From assembly GCA_002633005.1 (NCBI GenBank), contig NMRA01000120.1, positions 702,371 to 766,370 of the forward strand: a DNA stretch of 64,000 nucleotides, in the 5' to 3' direction. Numbering within the stretch: position 1 is the first letter of the stretch; each line of letters starts with the position of its first letter. The notes under the pieces were generated by a model that was not told where the DNA came from, searched no databases, and saw only the letters and a list, made by a program, of their open reading frames with translations. Positions 49,859 through 62,899 of this stretch are shown one piece after another. A program made the position numbers and the translations under genes. The stretch is from Phoronis australis (lineage: Eukaryota; Phoronida; Phoronidae).

Positions 49859-52800
49859 CCGCAACATCTGACGAGGCCACTAGATAGACAAGTACATTTT
49901 TCACATACTGGTGCTCCAAATGTTTTTGTCTTGCCTTGAAGAATAACTAAATTGCGTACCATCGGGCATTCTGCTTTTCCTGAAACCAAAAAAGAAACTT
50001 ATTTGTGAAAATATTCCAGCATGTTTTGCTAATTCAGCAACACAAGATACTATTTGACTTTTAAACCTCCCTCCAATGCTTCGTGAAACGTTCGTGTGTA
50101 TTCAGTTTTGTAAGCAGATTTTTGGGCTTAATGACTTTGACCTAGAATTTCTAACATTTTTTAAAGATCATATTATAATTTGATATGGCTGGGGTTGGGT
50201 AGTCTCATCTACATTTGCTTACTCTATACATTACAATGTGTATTTTGAAATGAATTCCTAGTTATTGGGCGCCCAATTAATACAAGATTATTATAAAAGA
50301 GTAGTAGAGGGAAGAGAAAGTAAGAACGTTCACACACACAATCACTCGATTTAATTAACTTAAATTTTAAATAGACTTATCTAGATAAAAAATTAATTTC
50401 ATTACAATAATATGAAGCAGTGGTCATATGATATTTTTTATTCATTTTGAAAAGATGCCCGTAAAACCTTTCACTTCTCTGAAGTTTTATCCGAGGTGTT
50501 AAGTACTTAGCGTTCACTAGCTCAAACAGTATCAATTAAAAAACATGGTTGANTTTATGTCAGAGTGCCATAAATCTCATTATTGGGCGCCCAATTAATA
50601 CGAGATTATTATAAAAGAGTAGTAGAGGGAAGAGAAAGTAAGAACGTTCACACACACAATCACTCGATTTAATTAACTTAAATTTTAAATAGACTTATCT
50701 AGATAAAAAATTAATTTCATTACAATAATATGAAGCAGTGGTCATATGATATTTTTTATTCATTTTGAAAAGATGCCCGTAAAACCTTTCACTTCTCTGA
50801 AGTTTTATCCGAGGTGTTAAGTACTTAGCGTTCACTAGCTCAAACAGTATCAATTAAAAAACATGGTTGAGACCCATGTCTCGGTTAAGTATAAATACAG
50901 TATTTAGCATATTGAGTATTTATGGTATTGAAGAGTTCAATTTGTTGGCCAATGAAACAAACTGAAAGTTGATATACAGACGACTCACTAAATAGATCAT
51001 GTCGGGAGCCCTAGAAACGTTTAACACAAAGGGAGCTGGACCTTGCTACAGTACTTTGTGAAATACCAAATGATTTTAACATCTTGTGGGAGAAAAAATT
51101 TAAAAATGTCAAATGAAGATTTGTTGGCAGTATGAAAGGAAGGCTTTATGTTTCATTAATTTCGTCGTCTGCGTGGTAATTGAGTTGACACGAAATTTGC
51201 TGGTTTTACAGAAATCGTGTTTTTCAACCCATATTTGATGTTATAATAATAAACAAGCCTTCTATCAGCCCCATCCAGCACTTTCCTCAAAGACTAATAA
51301 AAGAATATGGAAAAAACCTTCAAGTCATAATTTTGTAATGTTATCCCAATAAAGAATTTTGTCCTGGCCATTTAAAAGGCATTATACAGGTTTTGGTAAA
51401 ATAATGATTTGCCATTAAGGGTTAAATTGCAATTATTCCATATCACTTGTTTAGCTATGGTAACTTGACTAGTTAAATAATGTCCGAAATTCCTGACGTG
51501 CCGATAAATAGATTGCAAAAATATAGTTATGTAATTTCATGCGGAAATGTCACTGATGTGGAGGTGATAGGAGAATTTCGATCCGTCATGTTGAAACATC
51601 GTCTAATCAGACCACCGGCAATTGTGGGTATTGTTTCTGAGTTCTTCATGGATTTGGAAATATACAAACGATTTTATGGGCAAAACGTTGTTAAAGATTT
51701 AGTTTAAGAGCGAGAATACAATGTAATTTTCAAAAATATTTTTTTTAATGTGGGACTGTTATGAATATTTGTAATTGGTCACAATTGCACATCATCTTAA
51801 TTTACGAATGAGGCCTCAATGCACAGTGCTTATCGTTTACTACGTAAGCCAACACTGCGTGTATTATTCTGGGTATTAGAAAAGGCATAAAAATTGGGGC
51901 TGTGAAACGTTTTGTGATACGAATAGATATTATTGAAAGTAATTTTGTTTGCATTAAACTCACCATTCTAACACAATGTGTCCTTTGTCAATTACCACAA
52001 TTTGCCACGTTGGAAGCTAATTCTTGGTTTTGAAAGCGTTTCACACCGTCACTTGTTGATGTCAGAGCCTCAGGGTGAGCATACACTACTACTATTTCCT
52101 TTAATTATGTCACTGATTGGAACAGTACTACAACACGTCACCACTTGTTTCTTCATCATCATTACCATCATTACTAAGATCTCGCGTAAAAAATTGTTGC
52201 TTTTCTGGCATTGCAATTAGTGCACGGCAAAGATCTACTAACGTTTGGTGAAGTACAGGGCCAATAAGCAAACAAATTGCAGTAACTGTTCAGGGTGGGA
52301 ACGTCAATACCGCAATTAGTTGATCTGTCAACTGTGCTTCTTCTGCTAGTTTTATTTCGTATTAATCGCACAGTGAACCTTTTATGTTCACTTACAGGTA
52401 ATGATAACTAAACCGTTTCAATGATGTTTTGATTCAATTAATACTTCAGGTACTCCAATATCGTCCGCATACGTCGCGATTCTACTCGGGGATTCCGTCG
52501 ATAGGACATTCCCCGAGTATGCATGACAAGGGAGATAAGTCTTTATTTTGATACATAACCGAGTCTACAAATTCGGATTATCTCTACTACAAGGATTATA
52601 ATTACCATTTTTAAGAACATAGTCCTAACTTCCACAAAACTCATTCAAATTACAACAATGACGAATCGTTTTTCTGTGGTTTATTTGGCGCGAAAACGAA
52701 CCGATATGATCTCACGTGATCCAGCCTCATCACCCGTTTTTCGCGATATTTTGTAAATGTAAAGTGCCATATGTGAAAGACCAGTCGCCAACCGATTAGA

Positions 52801-55800
52801 GCCATTCCTATGGAAATCAGTTAGTAGCTTTACAAGAAACTCGCGAAAAGGGAAGTTTAGGGAAGTCTGCGCGACATATTGACAGTCATTATAAGCGGAG
52901 CACATGATCCACGAGCTTTTCTCGCGATTGTTTTGCGTCCACAAAACTTTCGGCACGCCAATTCAACCAATGAACCTGACAACGAAGTCTATGTTATCGC
53001 CCTGATTTTTCATGCCGAAATGTAACCAAACCACAATGCCTGTGAATTTGTTGCGAGAAAAAATACAATGTAGATTACACAAATCATGGTGAGATACCGC
53101 CATGAATAATACGAGAAGCACGTGATCACAATAGCTTCATTTGAGAGTGTCTAGCTTGGACGGAGCGCAGTTCTGGTTAGAGTTGCATCTTGTCGAGAAA
53201 AACGATGGCAATTAAGTTGAAGTCATTTGAAAACAATCTGCTGTCCAAATTGATCACGTGACACACTAATAAACTCTCGAATATTCTTAAAAACAATTTT
53301 GAGAAGTTGTGAGCTATTATCGCTAGACCCCTTTGTCACAGAACGACATCAAGTTTTAATTTTGCAGCTGAATTTGAAAGCGCGCGTAAAAATCTGTTTT
53401 TGTTAAATTCACTTGGTGTTCTTAAAGTGTTACTCAGCAACATTTTCGAATATCAAATTAGACTTGGAATAGACAATTTAAACTACACTGGAATTCTGGA
53501 AGGTGTAGTTGCAACAATATAATTAGTCTCTGTCTTGTTATTGGCTATCCCGTGTGACGTACCAGCGAGCCGGAACGACGGAATGCGTGCGTCAGGTTTT
53601 TTATCAAGTAAATATATTCTGTTGTTTGTGCTCCACATTTTAGCGTTATTTTCAGAAATGTTTCTGGTGGATGAAACAACACGGCTTTCAATCACGACTT
53701 GTAAGGTCGCCGGCCTTTGCTTTGACGAGAGTTGGAAAGTGAGAAGTGTTTTTTGTCATTTACTGTCTATAAATTTTAAGTTTAGAATAGATAAATACAT
53801 TTTCTTGGTTACTGAAATATTAGGAAATGCTCGAGTGTGTCACTCGCAGGTCCCAATAATTTGTTAATTTCGAATCGGAAAGCACATGTTGTTTTTGTGG
53901 TATAATCTATATTATTCGACATTAGTATACATGGGTCTTAGCAATATATTAACTTTTTGCAAGGTGTGGTTTATAATGTCTTAAACGCTCAAATTAAAGT
54001 TAGGCTTACTCCCTGACGTGTTGATCGGAGGAAAGTGGCTCAATGAGAACTGTTAAAAGATGCAGGTATTCCAAGAAATCAATATTATTGAGATCGTAAT
54101 TGTACACGTTCTTCATTTCGAGATCACAAATCCCAGGATTAACAAACCTTAGTTGTAGCGTTCAGCAGAAAATTACTAGTTGCAAGTATGTACACGACCT
54201 TTGAGAGGATGACCTGGGTGGGCAATTTTAGCGGTTATACTCCGATAATAGGTTAGGGTGTCATTTTTTTTCCTGAAACGAGTAACCCGTTTTTTTCAAT
54301 AAACCGGGTTGAACCGGGCTACAGCACTTCAGTTACATGTATATACCCCAGCGCTCCTTTTGGGAAAGTTTCGGGTGTCTGCCTTGGCTTTTACTTCGCT
54401 GGCATAACTTATCATCTCAAGCTTTTAATTTGACTAATAGAACGAAGTACAACGCCATGACCCAGACTGATTTTGCATAACTAAGTCACCTTTGGACTCG
54501 GGGGGAATTGACTATGCTTAGGAGTTAGTTCGAGTTTTAGGTGAGATGTTGCACATTTGTGAGTGTTTACGGCTTGCTGAATAATAAGTGAATCTGTGCC
54601 CATGCTCTAGTTGAGAGGATTCAAGATAATACTATAGTAAACAACCAGGGGCGGATCTAAGATTTTAAGTTAGGGGGCCAGGGCAGAGTATTAACCAGGA
54701 TTGTGCCCTTCAGACATTTGAACCGCCAAACTGTCAAATGGAATCTGGAAGAATTTTAAGGGGACATGGCCCCCTTGCCCCCCCCCCCGACCCTAAATCC
54801 CCCACTGGCAACGAGTTTGCCCTAATTAAGTTTATGAAAGGAGGTCGCACTTGTCAATATAAAAAGGTGTTTCCGTTCTGCATCCATTTGTGCATCAGGT
54901 TGAATGTTTGATGGCTGATTGTCAGTCGAAAACACTTGCTTAATCAACGTGTTCTTTTAGTTCTTAAACGATTATCGCTCTGTTCTTATTCAAAGCGCCC
55001 TTTTGCTTAATCAAAGCGTAGTTTTACTTCATCAATCATATCGACCAATCACGCCCGTGCTCTCAAACATCAAAATAGCGTAAGACTTTCAACATGGGGG
55101 CTAGGCAACTTTTGAAAAATGTTGCAGATTCTTATCAAGTGAACACATAAATGATGGCCCTGTTACGTACTGAATTTACAATTGTTTTTGATTGGACATA
55201 ACAAATAATTAATTCAACGCATTAATCAAGCAAATATATCCGTTGAAAAAGAGCAGAACTGTGATTGTTTAAGAACTAAAAGCACGCCTTAAATAAGCGT
55301 TGATTAAGCAAAAGTAAGTGTTGATTAGGCAAAATGATGCGTTGATTAAGTACAGTTCAACGCACAGAAAGGTACTGGTTTAAGAACCCCTTGGCCATTC
55401 ATACAACATTGAATAATACGTATGATTTTAGAAAACAGGACACTCGTGGACGGGAAGAAATGGCCCCACTGCAGTAAAACTGCGTGTACGTTGGGGCCCC
55501 GAAACACCGCAGCCGTTCAAATTGAGAGAAACGCAAGTCTGAGATTATCAAACACGCAAAATCATGGGCTTTTATTGAACACGTGTCATAAAAAACTGAC
55601 TCAACTTTGAGCTGTCATTGACTAATTCGCCTTCAACAAAGTGTAATTATCACTTTTCTTCGGAAACTTAGAGATTGTACAATACTTTGAGAGGTTCAAC
55701 CTACCATCAATAGATATCACTGGCCTTCTAGTGACACAATAACCCCAAACGTCACCACTCAGGTACAACAGGACGGTGATGGCTAAAATCAGCTTTCTTG

Positions 55801-55807
55801 ACAACAT
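49859..55807 (-). CDS. Secreted cysteine-rich protein, beta-microseminoprotein/VWC-like (partial)
   Basis: Exon 1 (55807-55705) encodes a signal peptide, MLSRKLILAITVLLYLSGD, followed by a cysteine just after the expected cleavage site; it ends in phase 1 at donor GTAGGT. Exon 2 (49979-49859), acceptor GGTTTCAG, is in phase 1 to 2 and encodes KAECPMV..FGAPVCEKCTC..LVRCCG. CxxCxC..CC is the core of beta-microseminoprotein and single-VWC proteins. Both exons have the same phases as the complete gene at 60438-62868. The final exon expected downstream on the minus strand was not found, so the gene is incomplete as annotated. The 5.7-kb intron makes the pairing an inference. Function unknown; extracellular. 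Confidence 0.65.
50263..50870 (+). repeat. 290-bp near-perfect duplication around an n
   Basis: Copy A 50263-50552 and copy B 50581-50870 differ at about one position (CAAGATT against CGAGATT). They are separated by an n and 27 bp. Confidence 0.92.
50900..54640. other. Intron/intergenic, no gene recognised
   Basis: Lies within the putative first intron of the gene above. A 75-codon frame at 51480-51707 (plus) looks protein-like in composition but has no recognisable domain. CACGTGATC-type strings and a CTCGGGGATT hairpin near 52488 are present. Confidence 0.4.
54647..54812. mobile_element. MITE-like repeat, family M2
   Basis: Begins CAGGGGCGGATCTAAG and ends CCTAAATCCCCCACTGG, with the same G-run/C-run interior (GGGCAGAGTATTA, CAAATGGAATCTGG) as 38606-38741. 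Confidence 0.7.
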
Positions 55808-55949
55808 TTTGAAGTCTCTATGTTCTTCTATCTCTATTTGTGTTACCCTTGATCATAGCATTTATGTAAATTCATACGCCTGAGCACCTGAGGACAATAT
55901 ATTACTACGCGCACTCCGTGAACATAACAAATCGTGTAGGTTACTGAAA

Positions 55950-58900
55950 CCACATTTCAAGCGGTTAATTCTGTCGGTTGTTCGCAAATCTGCATAAGCG
56001 ATGAAGATAGACATTGGCTTTCACAAAACGATAAACGCTTTATATTCAACGTGTAGTTTGACGTAATACCTAATCCGGTTCTCGGTCGTCTTCCCACACT
56101 CCAACCAGGGTGTGAAAAGTAGACCACTCTGAGTAAAATCAATTGGTAAATTTCAATTTTTCTGCGGTCATGTTATCAAAATAAGGGGTGATTGGCACGT
56201 TGTTTTAAAACGAGCTCATGATGAGATTGATGATATTTTCATAAGACATCCAAAATGTACATTTACCTTAACGATTTCAAATGATGTTCTTGTAACACAT
56301 TTACGTGAGATACTATTCTAGTAAGAGCTGCCCTTATCACCTAACATCGTTTTAAACTGTGCTGCTAACAACATGTTAGCACGCCTGTTTGTCGAGTGTG
56401 AAATTTTCACTCGTCATTTGAAGTTGGTTCATCGGATTTAATTTGACAACTCCTAAATGAATAAACACTTACCAGGCGTTGCCTGGGGAAATCAGACAAA
56501 ATCGGAATTAATATGAATATCGATTGGCACCATTTAAGTTAAGTTTGGTGTTGACGTTCATTGTGGGAGTTCAACATGACACACACATTATTCTATATAC
56601 CCCACCATGACCAGCAAGCCATCTCCACAACTACCAAACCTGTGCCAAGCATGTGTCATCCACTGATGAAGGTACATGTATGATGGCCTCACTGACGTTC
56701 CTGTCCATCTCCATCTGCGTCCACCCACGCCAATCATTTCATATCATCAAGTACGGCAACACCATCCGTCATTTCATACGACCCTTGTCAATATGCAAGC
56801 CAAGGTTTGACCCGTCTGTCGATATTAGTCAAGAATTTTGGTCCAAACTTCCCGCAAAGCCCAACAATCACTTCTCCCCATTCCAACACCACGGGCTCAC
56901 GGTTACTACTGAGATAAATTTCTAGTTTCAATGATGTTACTCTCATCACTATCATTCGTGCCATCCACGTAAGTGAATCGACAGCGCCCTATCCGGGATC
57001 TACGCCGCTGTTCAGGGTGTTGGGTTCGAAGGCTGCTTTACCTGACACGAATGTTTTGGTTAGTAATCTCATTATCAATCAACATTGATGCCTAACGTTC
57101 TCGACGTTTCGTATTGGGAGCGTCCCTTGAGCAAACTACTTAATTTTTTACTGTCCCTGCAGGCGATCAGCTGTTAAGGCTGTGGTTAGTGCGGAAATGT
57201 GCTGGTCACAACGATGATGTCAATAGACCACTCTATTGTCATTCGTCGAGAGGATAACTGTTGTTTCCGATGGGAGTACTTAATATGGGGGCACAAAATG
57301 TGTAGTAAATAATTAGTGGTTGTGTAGAATAAAACGAAAGAAAGAAATGCTGCACAAAATTACATATATTTAACATATCTAAAAGGCAGTTGGCTAATTT
57401 TACGCTGTCTTTAAGTGCGCCACTTTTGACCTAGTTTTGTTGGAACATAGTCCGATGTCTTGGACCAAGACGTGTGTTTACAGTGTCGGAGAGATCGAAC
57501 TATCTTTTTTACAATATGGTAGGGCTGTAGGAAGCGGGGAGCCGCCCCTTCCCCAAAAAGGAAAATGCAAGCGTCAGTGTTAAACCGTGGCAATCGACAT
57601 AGCGTGGGGCAGGAGACACCAGTGGAGAAAAGAAATACTGCAAAATGCGGAAAAGAGATAAAATGCAAGAGAACATTTGACAACTCAGTATCAGTGCATA
57701 TTTTACCTTTGAGGGCCATGGTCAGGACATTGTTTTAGGCTCTCCATTTTTGCAGCACAGGTCGTTAAACACACCTGAAAATCTGCATTCTTACAAATAA
57801 ATCGAAAAATCGAGTAATTTGTAAAGGAGGCTTTTGCAGAGCGTATTAATTCATTGGATTTTTCTATTCAATAAAACAACTTTGCGAATGTAAAAGTATA
57901 TTTTTCCAGAGATCCTCTCTGGCAAGTAATATCGAAGACAACTGCCGCTCTTGTTAGTTATAAAATAATGTTGTTTTTCCCATACCATCTCAATAATGGT
58001 ATTTTTTGAAGATACTTACCGGGTTTTCCGTAGATAAGCTCACCCGATGAATCACCCATGAGAGTCTATTCCAAAAAATATGCTAAATAATCGCCGATGG
58101 CGTTTATTTGGTGTTACAGCTTCTGGTGTCAAGTGTCCAGATAGTGAGCGTTTCATTTGCAAAATTTCCTGTTAAGAGTCCACTCAGCGTCAACTTTTAG
58201 CCGCAAATTTAAGTTTTGCTGAGCATTTTCATTAAATAAAACCGAAGTGTAGGAGAACCATGCATTTATTAAAATTATTTTTATGCAAAAAAGTTGATGT
58301 TTTCATACCAGCGTTTACACGCCCCTCCTATCCCAATAAACGTCATGGGCTTACCTACGGAAAATCTCGGTACTAGGAGTTGTTTGTAAGGAATTTGTAC
58401 TTGTCGGAAAGACTGTCGGGTTTCCCATTTGTGGTGACCGTGTACATGTTGAACGGAGGTGCTCAATATACTCGCAATTATAAACAGAGGTTTCAGTGGC
58501 TTTTTTTAGTTCAAGTTCAATTCGTGAACCGTTGTGGGTACCTCTGGAATGAGCAAAATACACCGACGGAGAAAAATGGACAAATGACTTTTGAACATGT
58601 TAAGCATATGTATTATTGGTCAACACAAATGCGACATCCTAGAATTAACTGGTTACGCTAATTACTAACGCACGACACCATCATGAACCCCATTTAGCGC
58701 TGAAAAAAATTAAGTGGCTCTCGTACTAATCGACGCAAATGACATCGTCTTTGTGAAGCGAGACGTGATGTCCTTTGTCACAAGAAAACTTGCCATACGG
58801 TGACGGGTGCGGATTTCAAATCTCAGAATTTCCAAATTACATCTATTAGAGACAACAAAATTGTTTAATTGAGTGCAGCGACACAGATCTCGACAGTTTC

Positions 58901-60430
58901 ACTTGCATAGAATATCCTGCGGAGTCGCAGTGTCACGATGGCACCAAGTCAGTAGCGCGGTGCGTCATCGAAGTCTGTAGCACGGTCCCGGTGGGGGCCA
59001 CTTACTCAATCTAACATTGAAGGCTTATTCACAAAGACATCGGGGTCTTGTCAGTACAGGGCCCCTGCGTGCGGTGCAGGACTGGATGGCAATCAATGGA
59101 GATTCATAGCACCCACGGCGACATTTTGGTGGAGTGCGTGTACCAGGGAACTAATCTGTCTATAGAATTACGTCGGAGTGTAAGGCGGTGTTAAACATCT
59201 TACGAACGAATGGCTCGTGCACAGCATGACAAAAAAGAAAAACAAGAAAGGAACGAGTCTTTTCGCATCTGGGTCAGAACATCCTAATACATTGGGATGG
59301 ACGGATGTTCTAACTACATGTACGACAACGAAAGCAGCAGCGACAGTGAACTTGAAGACAGTGTAGAGACGGGAGAGTGCAATGAAATGTACAGCGAAAT
59401 GGGAGATTAAGAAACTATAGAAACAACTTTTGGGCGGATTAGCGCCGTATATGTTCGAACCAGATCTATCCAATTAAAATGAAATCGAAGTGGAAAACCG
59501 GCCAATTCTCACGGAACACGCTACGGACCGTCTTGGAGGCGATGTTTGTTGTTGGTAAGTAAAATCAATCAACGAAGTTGTTAATACGATAAAATTCAAA
59601 GTAAGACGACGTTATTTCGTGAGGTCGAAAATTGGGGAAATTATGAAGCAAAATTTTCCCGTGAAATTCCAACTGATTCAGTGTTTTATTTCCACCAGAT
59701 TCCTTTTTTGGTTTCACCATAATTTCGACGAAGAAAAACATAACTTAACGAGTATACGCTGCATTCGCTGAAATTGCGTCGGAAGTAACACGTTTTTTAC
59801 TCGATACAAATATGGCGGCTTCCGGAGAACGGGGAGGTTAGGGGGAGGGGTGCAGGTGATGGCGATAGACAGACGGGTTAGTTTGGCGNCCCCCCCCCCC
59901 CCAATAATTTTTGTCTTCCTACGGGCCTGTAAGGTGGTCAAGGTCACATTGAGTTAAAAACAATTGTCACATTTTTTCAGCTTTATTGGCAATACATTAT
60001 ACACAGAGCAGTCAATATGTTCTACAGTTTGTCTTCAACACAAATGAACTTTCAATGAAATAAGAAAGATAAAAAAATGACTTCACCAACAACCATCTTG
60101 TGGCGGTCTGTTTGGAGAATGATTTGACAAGCATACTTTTCGCATACCCGTGGAAACTTGCATAGAGCATTATTTGGTTTATGATCCATCGTGCACTTTG
60201 TCGATAATCTTCGTCGCCATGACCTTATGATGTCGTAGCAGAGATGGTGCGTTTCTTACTCAGGGAAAGGGATCCCCGTTTTATTTATTCTCATAGATGA
60301 TTACTCGTGATCGCTAAGCTATCAATTACACTGTATTGGGTCCAGGTGAACATGGGCTGTCGAAGTGTATACATTATATATTGCCCATTGTAATTAAATG
60401 ACCCTTTTCTTGTAGAAATCTACATAAAAC
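55950..60430. other. Intergenic, no gene recognised
   Basis: Frames up to about 100 codons without domains. An acidic frame begins MDGCSNYMYDNESSSDSE at 59292 but is only about 37 codons. A GGGG/CCCC repeat with an n lies at 59835-59930. Confidence 0.4.
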
Positions 60431-60437
60431 AATGCGA

Positions 60438-62868
60438 TCAAGCTGGATTTATTATATCTCCAGGTGGCGTTATCGGCTTGCACTTGTATTTCACTTCACA
60501 GGTAGTGTCGTCGTCGACAACTTTACATCCTTGAGGAGGGGCAATGGCACCCGCCTTCTTTCCGTACCTTAGGTTAAGTAAAACATTAAAATGGTGAAAC
60601 ATTGAGGCATGACTTCAAACCCAACATCCAACAAGGTACTTTTATTTTCAAGTAAAGGTGCATGTATGTTCCATAAATTAAGCATCAAAATCCGCACGAT
60701 CTACATAAATTTTTCGTCCAGCAGTTGTCCTCAGCCGAGGCAAGTATCTTTTGGTGGTTTGGCAAGCTCACGCAAGATCGTATTCATGTCACTCATCAAT
60801 TAAATTTTGTTTCCATAATAAAGGTCAAGTGCCATACAAACTATAATCACAGACCATAGGCCTAGACATCGCAGTATTGCCGGAGACGTCTATGGTATAA
60901 ACATTCTTGTATGAATTCATATTGATATCTGGTCAGAGTTTTCCCCACATAGTAAGGGTATTTTCAGACCAAAAAACCACGGAATTATCTTACACATTGT
61001 CGGGCATCACAACCAATTCCAAATCACGGGGGCGGGGGTCGTCACTTACGGCAACCCTATAGGGAGGGCAAATCAGCACACAATGTACAAACATAATGTT
61101 CCCTTAAAAAGTTAGTACTGTTAAAATACCTGTTTGTAATCAGGATTCATGCCACTGCAATATTTCTTCACTGAGCTGTTCAAATGCTTTTGGCTGTTAT
61201 TTTTTCAAAGCCAAAATTCGAGTTGAGTGCCCGTTAATGAACGTCTTTTTCTAAATTACTTCCTCAAACCGTAAAGATTCTAGTCTTACCGGACGCCGCA
61301 ACCCTGAGGCGTCGATCAAGAAACGGGATCGGGGGCCCAACACAATTATGATAATTATGCGTGACCGCCTGACCTGGCAGATTTGCCTCCAGGGGTAAAC
61401 TTTCAGTTCTGAGGCCCAGAAAACACCCGGAAATTAAGCTATGATGTAATTAAATATTACTGGTCTCGTGGGATTCATAAGTTGCAACCGAAAACCTTTA
61501 CATAGGGATCCTAAAGACAACTGCGTCTCTGCTGTGTTCTTTTTTTCGAAACTTCTTGACGCATCGAGACACGCAATTCCTATATGTACGTTACATCAGC
61601 ATCAAAACGGATAACTGGAAATCGCTACTGTCGTTAAAACACTTACCCGCAACAACCAGCACATGTACACTTTTCACATGTGGGTGCACCAAACTTCCAT
61701 TCCACCCCACATGGCAAGGTTATCCCATGGACTTTGCATTCGCATGGCTCTATAAAATAATAAAAGACTTGTATTCTCGGTAAACAGGACCAGGGTGTTC
61801 ATGTGTAGGTGGAGCTGCCTTCCAGCACTGTTTGCAGCATGAGTAGGAACATGGTCAGGCCCCGGCTTCAAGACTAAAATAATACCTGACATGAAAGCTG
61901 CATTTTGCTTTGTTAAGCTGGTTAAAACAACAAAATAGAATGAGTCTGTTTACTCCAATAAATTCTGTCTCATGCTTCTACAGTCACAGGGCTCTATTTA
62001 TTCAACAAGAATATCAAAACCATCAACTATTGGGGTTGGCCGAAAGACCAGATTCCAAAATGGCGCAATGCATGCATAGCCTGGAATTTGACTCATTCAG
62101 CAATAATTCAAGCTCGCATGAGAGTGGTAATGTTTTAAACCCCAAAACGCTTCCGTGAAGAATTTAACATTGACAGCCAAACAAGGTTAAATAGAGGAGC
62201 TTTAAAACTCAAGTTTCACGTGCAGTTCCATAAAATGATCAGTCTTGCGCCTAAACAGGACTAAACAAAAGTACAGTCTACTCTATCATTGCCTGCAGCC
62301 CCCCGCAATTTTATTTATGACAGAAAGTGGTATGATTTCCTTCAAAATATTATTCCTATCTTCAGTCGTCATTTACAAAATGTTAAAGTCGTGCATTATC
62401 GAAGTTCCTGGTATTGAAGTTTCTTAGATGTCCTTCTACGTAAAGTGAACTTAACTTTTGGCTACATGTTCAACCTGGTTAGAGGCATATCCGTAGGCCT
62501 ATACTCACCGAATATACTTGGAATTAGTTAATTGTCTGTAAACTACATAGTGAAAAATATGGCGATGAAAACATGATTATTAATATGAATATTTTTATAC
62601 ATTTGAAGAACGGACAGCTCAAGATTACAACAAGCAATCATTACGTTAAATTTGCAGCGGCAGTGAAAATGACAGCTGCTTTATTAAGAGATTTCACGTT
62701 CCCATTTTCAGTGTCTGTTTTAGCTAAGAAATTGGCAAAAATACAAATTAAACTATAGCAAGACTTACTTTGTGGGAAGTTGTAGCAGTAGGAATATGTT
62801 TCCGAGACAAATAAAAGTAAAACTCCTAAACAGATAAAAACAAATTGGTGAGACGCAGACAACTTCAT
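60438..62868 (-). CDS. Secreted cysteine-rich protein, beta-microseminoprotein/VWC-like (complete, 110 aa)
   Basis: Exons 62868-62769, 61749-61647 and 60567-60438 (100, 103 and 130 nt; phases 1 and 2; TGA stop) join to exactly 111 codons. The signal peptide is MKLSASHQFVFICLGVLLLF..SYS, then YC. The mature part has 12 cysteines: 28, 36, 38, 47, 58, 61, 63, 66, 67, 82, 91 and 97. The core FGAPTCEKCTCAGCCG matches the paralogue at 49859-49979 and the CxxCxC..CC pattern of beta-microseminoprotein. The exon 3 segment PQGCKVVDDDTTCEV..KCK completes it. Splice sites: donors GTAAGT and GTAAGT, acceptors TTTTATAG and CCTAAG. Small extracellular protein; in other animals such proteins serve in secretion, binding or defence, but no specific role can be read here. 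Confidence 0.82.
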
Positions 62869-62899
62869 GACGGTTTATGACAACCAAATTTCCTTCAAT

